A stretch of DNA of 24,260 bases, taken from contig CAZDVQ010000065.1 in NCBI GenBank assembly GCA_964508975.1, positions 1 through 24,260 of the forward strand. Reading direction: 5' to 3'. The notes under the pieces are model-generated. The model made no database searches. It was given only the letters and a program-made list of their open reading frames with translations, and had not been told where the DNA came from. Positions 7,429 to 17,400 of this stretch are shown here, piece by piece. The position numbers and the translations under genes were made by a program. Each line of letters starts with the position of its first letter. Position 1 is the first letter of the stretch. This stretch comes from CAZDVQ01 sp964508975 (GTDB lineage: Bacteria; Bacteroidota; Bacteroidia; Chitinophagales; Saprospiraceae).

Positions 7429-10400
7429 ATGAAACACTTCCTACCCTCCAAGTTGAGCCATTTGGAGCAAACGTTTTTCCGGAAAGCTATTAGCTTCAGC
7501 TTTTTCTTGATGTTCAGCGCATGCCTTATGGCGCAAGTGCGTTATGTAAAACCAACTGCAACAGGTACTGGTACTGGTGCCGACTGGGCCAACGCCTCTG
7601 GCGACTTGCAAGCCATGATCGATGCATCAGCCCCTGGCGATCAAATCTGGGTGGCAGCCGGTGTTTACAAACCAACGTACAGTAGCACGGATGCCCCATC
7701 TAGCGATACCCGCGACTGGGCCTTCAAGCTCAGGAACGGCGTAGAAATTTATGGTGGTTTCGACGGAACGGAAGGAGCCTTGGGTCTGCGCGACATCACG
7801 GCTAACCCTACCATCATTAGCGGTGATGTTGCAGGAAACGATTCAGGTTTTAGCAACAACGGCGAAAACAGCTACCACCTTTTTGTAAGTGCGGGTTTAA
7901 CTACTCCAGCCATTATTGATGGCTTTACCATTAGAGGGGCCAATGGCGATAGCCCAACTACTGTATTCAACTTTTATAATGGGGCTTTGATTTCAGCTAG
8001 TTCAGGCGCTGTAATCATCAATGGTAGCGACTTGCACGTGCGCAATACCACATTTACAAGCAACAATACATCTTGTATCCAGAATACAGGTGGAGCTGAT
8101 GTACAAATCCTGTTCTGTACTTTCGACGGTAACAGAAGTGTAAACTATGGTACTGGTATCTGGAACTACGGATCAAACCCAACCATTACAGGTTGTACCT
8201 TTAATGCCAACCAGTGTACTGGTTTTGGTTATGGAGCCGGTATTTACAACCAGTTTAACTCTGACGCAACGGTAAGTGACTGTATATTTACCAACAACAC
8301 TGCGCCAGGCGGCAATGGTTGTGCCATCCGCAATGAAAACAGTGCAGCCACTGTTGTCGAATGTACTTTTATCGGTAATTCATCAGGTAACAGGTCAGGT
8401 GCCATTTACAACATGAGCCGCAACGCCAACAACTTATTGTCGCCTACTGTTTCCAACTGTACTTTCCACAACAACTCTGCAAGCCAAGGTGGTGGTATCA
8501 CCAACCAAGACTGTAGCCCTGTCATTACAAACTGTACCTTTACATCAAACACCGCAGGCGATGGTGGTGGCATTTTCAACATTGGTTTACGCCCAGGCAC
8601 ACAGATTATCAACTGTACCTTTAATGGCAATACCTCAAACGCCGTGTATACTTGGGGCGCTCCAAGGCCAACCTTGACCAACTGTATTATCTGGGGTACC
8701 AACCCAATCGTTGACGGTAACGGCACAGGAACAATAGCAGAATACTCTATCGTACAAGGTGGCTTTACCGGTACTGGCAACAGCTCAGCTGACCCATTAT
8801 TCTTTAATGCTTCAGACCCTAACGGTAACGACAACATCTGGCGCACAGCCGATGACGGTATTTCTATCCAAAGTACTAGCCCAGCTATCAACGCTGGTAC
8901 AAGCACTGGTGCTCCAACAACCGACATCACGGCTGCATTGCGTACTGGTAACCCAGACATGGGTGCTTATGAATACGCTGCTCCAGCATGTTTAACCCCT
9001 ACTGGCTTAACTTCTAGCCCTGTTTCAACTACTTCGCAAAGTGTAAGCTGGACCTGTGCTGGCTGCCCCGGTACTTTCAATGTAGAATATGGCCCAGCCG
9101 GCTTTACCTTGGGTACAGGTACGGTGATTGCAAATGCTACCAACCCACAAGTTATTACTGGCCTAACTGCCGCTACTAACTACCAGTTTTATGTAACCCA
9201 GAACTGTGGCGGCTCTCCAAGTACAGTTGGAAGTTTTACGACTTTGGCAGTGGCTCCAACAGCTAACACCAATATCTGCCAGGCTATTCCTTTCCAACGT
9301 GTAGATTTGAGCAAGTATGGTATTGGTGCTTCTACAATTACCTGTAGTTCAATTATAGGTAATACAACAAATGCTTTGAGCCAAGCCGCCAACTCCTGTG
9401 GAACAACAAGCTCTAAAACACTTTGGTATACCTTTACCACCCCTGCATGTTTTGAAGCCAGCAACTTAGCCGCTTTCAATTTGAAATTCTCTACGCGTAA
9501 CCCCGGTACTGCTTACGACACACGCTTGGCTATATTTACCTCTAGCAACAACACCTGTAGTGGTACCATGAGCCTAGTAGCATGCAACAATGATGCAGGC
9601 TTGGCTGGACCACAAGGTTGCGTTGGTTCTAGTGCAAGTGGTAGCCATTCATCATTGGTTTGGGAAAATGCTGCCTTTACTGCCTCTTCTGAAGCTGGCT
9701 CAGGTATTTTGGCGCCCAACACAACTTACTGGGTTAGAGTTTCTGGTGCAGATGCTGCGGCCGAAGGCGCATTTGAACTCACCTTGAGCGTGGTTGCCGA
9801 TGCTCCAGTATTAACCAACAGCACAACTAACCCAACCGGCGTTATCAATGCTACTTGGACCGATGTAAACGCAGCATCTTACCGTTTATCTTGGCGTCCA
9901 GTTGGCGCTACAGGTTACGCTACACGTTACACTACCACGAACTCGTTCTCAACCAACGCTGGTGCTATGCTCATGCCTAATACAACTTACGAGTACTGGG
10001 TAAACAACTGGTGTGGTGCTACATTTGAGACTTCGTTTGCCTCGCCAATCGCTACACTGGCTACCCCAGCGCCATCTGCTGGATGTTCAGTACCCGTAGC
10101 AACATGCGGCACAAGTACTCCTACTACCATTATGCTGAACTGGCCTGAAATTACGGGTGCTAGCCGTATTGGTGTACGTTCTACCTTTGCTGGTCAAACG
10201 GGTTATACACAGCTTAGCTCTATCGCTTACACCACAACTGGTGGTATTTCTAGCTTCAACTTTACGGGCTTACAAACCAACATGGCGTATACATTTACTT
10301 TATTTGTTGAATGTGACGGCCGTATTTTCTGGTCTACACCAGTAGTTTGTTCAACGGGTAGCGCATTGCCTCGTTTGGCCGCTGATGTTCATAGTTTCGA

Positions 10401-10794
10401 GTACGACGGCACCGAGTTCGTTGATGTTCGCATGACCGACTTCGGTTTCTTCGAGCCAGCTGCTGGCCTTCCTGACCATATCGTTGATATCTCAACTGGT
10501 AAACTCGAAGTTACCTTCATGGAAACCGTTAGTGGCAACGCAGTACGTTTTGCCCTTAACCCTAACGTAACGAGCGATCTTTCAACCATGACTATCTTCA
10601 CGGCTCAGCCTACAGATGCCAATATCAACATCTTTGATATGAATGGCGCCTTGGTACAAAGCATGTCGATGGGCCAAGTTAGCAACGGCCAACAAGTTTC
10701 AATTGAAACAAGTAAAATGGCTGCTGGTGTGTATTTTGTAAACTTACGCACAGGCAACACCACTACAACCGAGAAATTAGTGATTGTGCGCTAA
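7429..10794 (+). CDS. T9SS-exported parallel beta-helix / FN3 surface protein
   Basis: A 1121-aa secreted protein of unknown target. A signal peptide ends around residue 36 (ACLMAQ). Residues about 37-520 form a right-handed parallel beta-helix of the kind in choice-of-anchor Q proteins: it opens with VRYVKPTATGTGTGADWANA and carries rungs of the form xCTFxxN. Eight rung cysteines lie at 230, 256, 285, 312, 344, 369, 396 and 419. An FN3-like domain follows at about 524-606, then a Cys-containing beta domain (about 617-790) and two more FN3-like domains (about 792-882 and 885-982). The C-terminus (about 1045-1121) is a T9SS type A sorting domain with INIFDMNGALVQS and AAGVYFVNLRTG; its NP motif is followed by a longer than usual spacer. 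Beta-helix proteins may be polysaccharide-active or adhesive; no catalytic motif is evident. A strong terminator follows 23 bp after the stop. Confidence 0.85.
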   Translation: MKHFLPSKLSHLEQTFFRKAISFSFFLMFSACLMAQVRYVKPTATGTGTGADWANASGDLQAMIDASAPGDQIWVAAGVYKPTYSSTDAPSSDTRDWAFKLRNGVEIYGGFDGTEGALGLRDITANPTIISGDVAGNDSGFSNNGENSYHLFVSAGLTTPAIIDGFTIRGANGDSPTTVFNFYNGALISASSGAVIINGSDLHVRNTTFTSNNTSCIQNTGGADVQILFCTFDGNRSVNYGTGIWNYGSNPTITGCTFNANQCTGFGYGAGIYNQFNSDATVSDCIFTNNTAPGGNGCAIRNENSAATVVECTFIGNSSGNRSGAIYNMSRNANNLLSPTVSNCTFHNNSASQGGGITNQDCSPVITNCTFTSNTAGDGGGIFNIGLRPGTQIINCTFNGNTSNAVYTWGAPRPTLTNCIIWGTNPIVDGNGTGTIAEYSIVQGGFTGTGNSSADPLFFNASDPNGNDNIWRTADDGISIQSTSPAINAGTSTGAPTTDITAALRTGNPDMGAYEYAAPACLTPTGLTSSPVSTTSQSVSWTCAGCPGTFNVEYGPAGFTLGTGTVIANATNPQVITGLTAATNYQFYVTQNCGGSPSTVGSFTTLAVAPTANTNICQAIPFQRVDLSKYGIGASTITCSSIIGNTTNALSQAANSCGTTSSKTLWYTFTTPACFEASNLAAFNLKFSTRNPGTAYDTRLAIFTSSNNTCSGTMSLVACNNDAGLAGPQGCVGSSASGSHSSLVWENAAFTASSEAGSGILAPNTTYWVRVSGADAAAEGAFELTLSVVADAPVLTNSTTNPTGVINATWTDVNAASYRLSWRPVGATGYATRYTTTNSFSTNAGAMLMPNTTYEYWVNNWCGATFETSFASPIATLATPAPSAGCSVPVATCGTSTPTTIMLNWPEITGASRIGVRSTFAGQTGYTQLSSIAYTTTGGISSFNFTGLQTNMAYTFTLFVECDGRIFWSTPVVCSTGSALPRLAADVHSFEYDGTEFVDVRMTDFGFFEPAAGLPDHIVDISTGKLEVTFMETVSGNAVRFALNPNVTSDLSTMTIFTAQPTDANINIFDMNGALVQSMSMGQVSNGQQVSIETSKMAAGVYFVNLRTGNTTTTEKLVIVR

Positions 10795-10817
10795 TTAAGG
10801 TTCAGATATCTTTAAAT

Positions 10818-10855
10818 GGCTCAACTCGGTTTCGGGTTGGGCCTTTTGTTTTTTT
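10818..10855 (+). terminator. Rho-independent terminator of the beta-helix protein gene
   Basis: An 11-bp stem (10818-10828 with 10833-10843, including two G·T wobbles) with a GTTT loop is followed at once by TTTTGTTTTTTT. It sits 23 bp after the stop of the 1121-aa protein gene, as expected for an intrinsic terminator. It also separates that gene from the giant gene downstream, so the latter needs its own promoter. Confidence 0.88.
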
Positions 10856-10858
10856 GGG

Positions 10859-10987
10859 GGGGCGCCTGCCCACCCGCGATGCGTGTGGGCACCAGGCTGT
10901 GCGCGGCTGCGCGAGCTTGTCCCTTCGGGAGCGCCTCCGGCGCCCGCTACCATCCTTGGCGCTTGCATGGCAGCGCAGCTGCCATGA
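10859..10987. repeat. GC-rich intergenic repeat, block 1, copy 2
   Basis: Second copy of the block at 2825-2968, with 39-nt and 25-nt identical stretches. The first hairpin (10869-10877 with 10881-10889, loop GAT) keeps eight of nine pairs, and one pair is changed on both sides (G-C in copy 1, A-T here), which favours a selected secondary structure. A long palindromic GGCAGC..GCTGCC follows near 10969-10983. The block starts right after the terminator T-tract. An open frame through it (10816-11010) is repeat sequence, not a gene. Confidence 0.85.
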
Positions 10988-11034
10988 GGATTAGAGGATT
11001 AGAGGATTAGAGGATGTGGGGATGTGAGATGTGT
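10988..11034. repeat. GGATTAGA tandem repeat and G/T-rich minisatellite
   Basis: Perfect octamer repeat GGATTAGA in 3.4 copies (10988-11014), running into GATGTGGGGATGTGAGATGTG. It joins block 1 to block 2 of the composite intergenic element. Related but different short repeats fill the same slot at the other two loci (TAGGTATT-type after 2968, GATGTGAGTTG-type before 4022). Confidence 0.85.
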
Positions 11035-11226
11035 TGACATAGTATATACAAACCATTGATAATTAATAATAATTAACCATTATAGAACGGTGGCTCTGCC
11101 ACCGTTCTTGCGTTAGCTGGCCGGAGGGCAGCCGCGTAGCGGCTGGTGCGCAGCACGGAGCGCAGCGAACCCCGAAGGACAGCGGCGACGCCTAAAGCGG
11201 CGCAACGCCCCAAAAAACAAAAAATA
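11035..11226. repeat. Intergenic repeat, block 2, copy 2
   Basis: Starts TGACATAG, followed by an AT-rich leader with a single AATTAACCATT unit, a hairpin (11084-11094 with 11098-11108, loop TCT) and a GC-rich tail ending CGCCCCAAAAAACAAAAAAT. It is the same ordered set of parts as 4022-4316. The closing base pair of the hairpin is A-T here and G-C in copy 1, a compensated change. Positions 11227-11415 are AT-rich unique sequence holding the leader of the giant gene. Confidence 0.85.
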
Positions 11227-11331
11227 TAATTTCAGATCAAACACATATCTAAATAGAATATACTTAACTAGTTACAATTATCAAAGTATAATAATTTCGA
11301 CCAAAAGCAACCTAGCAGCTTGAATATTTGC

Positions 11332-11339
11332 GAACTTTG
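11332..11339 (+). promoter_or_regulatory. Possible -7 box (GAACTTTG) for the giant adhesin gene
   Basis: GAACTTTG fits the TAnnTTTG -7 consensus except at the first base, 77 bp before the ATG at 11416. A -33 element at the standard spacing is not evident. It is the best candidate I see between the composite repeat and the giant gene, which must have its own promoter because a terminator lies upstream. Confidence 0.3.
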
Positions 11340-11415
11340 CAGACCTATGTGGCTTAAAATTCCACATTTTACTCTAAAGACTCACAACTATTTTTGCGAC
11401 TATTTATCATCTCCG

Positions 11416-14400
11416 ATGAAACAACTTTTATCTGCCCTTGCCCTGACGCTTGTTACCATGACAAGCTTTGCCCAATCAATCACCGTATTACAGCCCAATG
11501 GCGGCGAAGTATTGTACGGTTGTCAAACCTACCCGATTCAATGGACCTCCTCGGGTGTTTCAAACTACTACAACATTGACTACTCGCTAGATGGCGGTAC
11601 GATTTGGAGTTCGGTAGCCAGTAACTTAAACATCACCAACAACCAGTACCTGTGGACGGTGCCCATGTTCAGCTCGAACACGGTTTACGTGCGCGTACGC
11701 GACTACGCCGACACGACGAAACAGGACAGGAGCAACAACTACTTCACCATTCAGTTGCCGATTACGGTGACAGCGCCTAATGGTGGAGAAGTTTGGCAGG
11801 GCTTGTCGAACCAGTCGATAACCTGGAACCCAGCGGGAACCTCGGGTGTATTCAACTTATCGTACTCTATTAATAATGGTAGCTCTTGGATTAGCATAGC
11901 CAACAACGTGGCAGCCAACAACTACAACTGGACAGTACCCAACAACCCGAGCACACAAGCTTTGGTTCGGGTACAAGATGCCACCACGAACTGCCAGCTG
12001 GATATATCGAACAGCGTGTTTACGATTAGTGCCGCACAACCTATACTAACGGCCCCCAACGGTGGTGAGACATGGACGATTGCCTCGGATAGACTAATTA
12101 CCTGGAACACAGCCACCTTCCACAATAACGTGAAATTGGAATACTCGACCGACAACGGGGTGAGTTACAACTTGATCGTGGCCTCGACACCCAACAACGG
12201 TAGTTACACTTGGAGTATCCCGAACACACCATCGACGCAAGTTTTGGTTAAAGCGAGCAACGTGAGCGGCTCGACAGTAACCGATGTGAGCAATGCCGTA
12301 TTTTCCATAGCGATGCCAGGTGATATCATTACGAGTGCCAATGGTGGTGAAACTTGGCGTTCATTAGATCAACATAGTATAACCTGGACGGCCAGCTTGA
12401 TGTCGCCAACGGTAAAACTTGAATATTCTCTAAATAATGGTACAAGTTGGAGCACCATCACCAACTCGACCACCAACACAGGCTCATATACCTGGACTAT
12501 CCCACAGATGGTTTCGACAACCACTGCCTTGTTGCGTATTACCAGTGTATCACAGCCAATCGTGTTTGACGTATCAAACGCAGTATTTACCATCAAAGCA
12601 CCTGTAACCGTTGACTACCCGAACTTGACAACGGATGTATTGACGGGTTGTGCCTCGGTGAATATTTCTTGGTCGAGAACCTCTACATTTACCAACTACA
12701 ATAACCTTAACGGCAGCCCCTATGCCAACTTTTACGAATTGTACTACTCCAGCGACAATGGGGTGACATGGAACTATATTACCCAGGTATTGAACACGGG
12801 TAATACAGGCTATGGCTACCAATGGACCGTACCTGATGTAGCCCCAGGCAATGTGAAGGTAGTGGTTCATGCCCGCCGGAACAGTTACCAGTATTCAGGG
12901 TCGCCTGTTTTCTGGTCGGACACCTCGGATTTTAACGTACCTGTGGTACAGCCAAGCGGAACCATTACCGTACTAAACCCCAATGGTGGTGTTACCCTTA
13001 ACGCCTTGACACCATACACCATTACATGGTCAGCCAATGGCACGAGTGGATTCTTTGATGTTTTATACTCGGTGAATGGCGGTGCCTCATGGGGAAGTAT
13101 AGCAAACAACATCACGGGCACGAGTTATACTTGGACGGTGAACAACATCCCAAGTACCAACGTATTAATTAGAGTACGTGACAACCAAAATATATGTAGG
13201 CGAGACAACAGCAACAGTGCCAATACCATCGTTGCAGCCACGCCAGTGTTAACTAGCCCCAACGGTGGCGAGAACTGGAAGGTAAACTCAACGCAAAACA
13301 TTACCTGGAACAGCACCACCATGCATGGTAACGTGTTGATTGAATTTACAGGTGATAACGGCGCTAACTGGAATATTGTGGCGGCCTCGGCCCCCAACAC
13401 GGGTACTTACTCCTGGACCTTGCCTAACTATATCACCACGCAAGCCAGGATTAGGATAAGCAATGTTGGCACACCATCGAACTTTGATGTTAGCAACGCG
13501 GTGTTTACGATACAGTTGCCGACGCCACAGCTTATTTCGCCAAACGGTGGGGAGATTTTCAGGGCAGGTGATACAGAAGCCATTACCTGGGATGCAGCTA
13601 CTGTGGCCAGTAACTTGACTATCGAGTACTCGCGCAACAACGGGGCTACATGGTCGACCATCACCACGAATGCACCGAATACAGGAAGCTTTACTTGGAC
13701 GCCACCATCATTGCAGAAAACGTACAACGCCTTAGTTCGTATCACGAACAACGCCTTCCCAGGTGCTGTAGATACCTCTAACGCAAGATTTACTATTCTA
13801 GAACCAGTTGGCCTTACCTATCCTAACCTTAGCACGGATACCTTGACAGGCTGTTCTAGCATTAATATTAGTTGGGGCAGAACAACAAGTTTCACCAACT
13901 ACAACAACCTTACAGGAAGCCCTTACGCAAACTTCTACGAGTTGTATTATACCAGTGACAACGGTGCGAACTGGAGCAGTATTGCTACCGTATTAAACAC
14001 CAACAATACAGGATATAGTTATAACTGGACGGTACCAGACCTTGCCCCTGGCAATATTAAAATTGCTGTTGTAGGCCGGAGGAACAGCTATCAATACTCG
14101 GGTTCTCCAGTGTTCTGGTCGGATACTTCAGATTTCAACGTGCCGATTAAAAGCCCAAGTGGTACCATTGTAGTTACTAACCCGAACGGTGGTGTTACCG
14201 TAAACGCCTTGACCAACTACACGGTAACTTGGACAGCGAATGGATCGAGTGGGTTCTTTGATATATTGTATTCGCGCAACGGCGGTACATCATGGAGTAC
14301 AGTTGCTACCAACATCACGGGGAACAGTTATACTTGGAACGTGAACAACACGCCTACTACAAGCATGCGGGTAAGGGTTCGCGACAACCAGAATATCTGT

Positions 14401-17400
14401 AGAAGGGATGATAGCAACGCAAACAATACAATTATTGCAGCCACTCCAGTTCTGACTAGCCCGAATGGAGGGGAGAACTGGAAGGTTAACTCAACCCAGA
14501 ACATAACTTGGAACACAGCCACGGTACATACATCATTATTAATCGAGTTCTCGGCGGATAACGGTGTGAACTGGAACGTGATTACAGCATCGGCTCCGAA
14601 CACGGGTACCTATGCCTGGACTGTTCCAAACTATATTACAACGCAAGCAATCGTTAGGATAAGCAACGTGGGTACCCCGTCAAATTTCGACGTGAGTAAC
14701 GCAGTATTTACTATACAGTTGCCAACGCCTCAGCTTATATCGCCCAACGGTGGTGAGGTATTCAGGGCTGGCGATACAGAAGCCATTACCTGGGATGCAA
14801 ACACGGTAGCCAGTAACTTGACCATTGAATACTCAAGGAACAACGGAGCAACTTGGTCAACTATTACAACGAATGCACCGAATACCGGAAGCTTTAACTG
14901 GGTTCCGCCTTCCTTACAGAAAACATACAACGCTTTGGTTCGTATCACAAACAACGCCTTCCCAGGTGCTGTAGATACATCTAACGCAAGATTTACCATA
15001 CTAGAACCGGTTGGACTTACCTATCCAAACCTTAGTACAGATACCTTGACAGGCTGTTCTACCATCAATATTGGCTGGGGCAGAACGACAAGCTTCACCA
15101 ACTACAACAACCTTACAGGAAGCCCATACGCCAACTTCTACGAGTTATATTATACCAGCGACAACGGAGCTAACTGGAACAGTATAGCTACCGTATTAAA
15201 CACGAATAATACTGGATATGGTTATAGCTGGACAGTACCTGACCTTGCCCCGGGCAATATTAAAATTGCCGTGGTAGGCCGTAGGAATAGTTATCAATAC
15301 AGTGGCTCACCGGTGTTCTGGTCGGATACATCAGATTTCAACGTGCCGATTAAAAGCCCAAGTGGTACTATTGTAATTACTAACCCTAACGGCGGTGTTA
15401 CTGTAAACGCATTGACCAACTACACCGTGACTTGGACGGCCAATGGATCGAGTGGATTCTTTGACGTATTGTACTCTCAGAATGGCGGTACATCATGGAC
15501 ACAAGTAGCCAACGCAGTTACCGGCAACAGCTATACATGGAACGTGAACAACACCCCGACCACGAGTATGAGGGTGCGGGTTCGCGATGACCAGAATATC
15601 TGTAGAAGAGATGATAGTAATGGAAACAACACCATTATTGCAGCCACGCCAGTATTGACTAGCCCTAACGGTGGTGAGAACTGGAAGGTTAACTCAACGC
15701 AGAACATTACTTGGAACACTGCTACCGTACATACATCATTATTAATTGAGTTCTCGGCGGATAACGGTGTAAACTGGAACGTTATTACAACCGCTGCACC
15801 CAACACAGGTACCTATGCTTGGACCGTTCCGAACTACATTACAACACAGGCTCGAGTTAGGATTAGTAACGTTGGTACACCCGCTAACTTTGACATCAGC
15901 AATGCTGTGTTTACCATACAGTTGCCAACTCCACAACTCATATCGCCTAACGGTGGAGAGGTATTCAGGGCTGGCGATACCGAAGCCATTACCTGGGATG
16001 CCAACACCGTGGCCAGTAACTTGACCATTGAGTACTCGCGCAACAACGGTGCTACATGGTCGACTATCACGTCGAATGCACCGAATACCGGAAGCTTTAC
16101 CTGGGTTCCACCATCATTGCAGAAAACTTATAACGCTTTGGTTCGTATCACAAACAATGCCTTCCCTGGTGCGGTTGATACATCTAACGCAAGATTCACA
16201 ATACTAGAACCGGTTGGACTTACTTATCCAAACCTTAGTACAGATACCTTGACAGGCTGTTCTACCATCAACATTGGCTGGGGCAGAACGACAAGCTTCA
16301 CCAACTACAACAACCTCACGGGAAGCCCTTACGCCAACTTCTACGAGTTGTACTATACCAGTGACAACGGTGCTAACTGGAACAGTATTGCGACCGTATT
16401 AAACACCAATAATACTGGGTATAGTTATAGTTGGACAGTACCTGACCTTGCCCCTGGCAATATTAAAATTGCTGTTGTTGGACGAAGAAACAGTTACCAA
16501 TACAGTGGTTCGCCTGTGTTCTGGTCAGATACTTCAGACTTCAACGTGCCGATTAAAAGCCCAAGCGGTACCATTGTAGTAACGAACCCGAACGGTGGTG
16601 TAACCTTAAATGCCTTGACACCTTACACTGTGACTTGGACAGCTAATGGAACGAGCGGTTTCTTTGACATATTGTATTCATCAAACGGTGGTGCTTCATG
16701 GAATACCGTAGTAAATAATATCACGGGTAACAGTTATACTTGGAACGTGAATAATACACCTTCTACAAATATGTTGGTACGGGTTCGTGATGACCTGAAT
16801 ATTTGCCGCAGAGATGATAGTAACGCTCCAAATACCATTTTAGCCGCAACGCCTGTATTAACTAGCCCGAACGGTGGAGAGAACTGGAAGGTTAACTCAA
16901 CACAGAATATTACTTGGACAGTTAATACCTTATACACCAACGTATACATTGAATTCTCCGCAGACAATGGTGTTTCATGGAATATCATAACCGCTGGTAC
17001 ACCGAATAATGGTACATATGCATGGACCGTTCCAAACTATGTTACCTCACAAGCATTGGTACGTATTAGAAACGTTGGACCTGCGACTAACTATGATGTA
17101 AGTAATGCAGTATTTACCATCCAATTACCCACGCCTTTGTTGACTAGCCCTAACGGCGGAGAGGTGTTCAGAGCCGGTAATACAGAAAGTATCACGTGGG
17201 ATGCCAACACTGTAGCTAGTAACTTGACGATTGAATACTCAAGGAACAATGGCGCTACATGGTCAACCATTACAGCCAACGCGCCGAATACGGGTTCTTT
17301 CAGTTGGACACCGCCTTCGCTGCAAAAAACGTACAACGCTCTCGTTCGTATCACGAACAATGCCTTCCCTGGCGCTGTAGATACTTCTAACGCCGTATTT

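Noticed and set aside
10816..11010. Forward open frame of 64 codons after the beta-helix gene
   Set aside because: It starts inside the terminator and runs through block 1 of the intergenic repeat; there is no sign of coding constraint.
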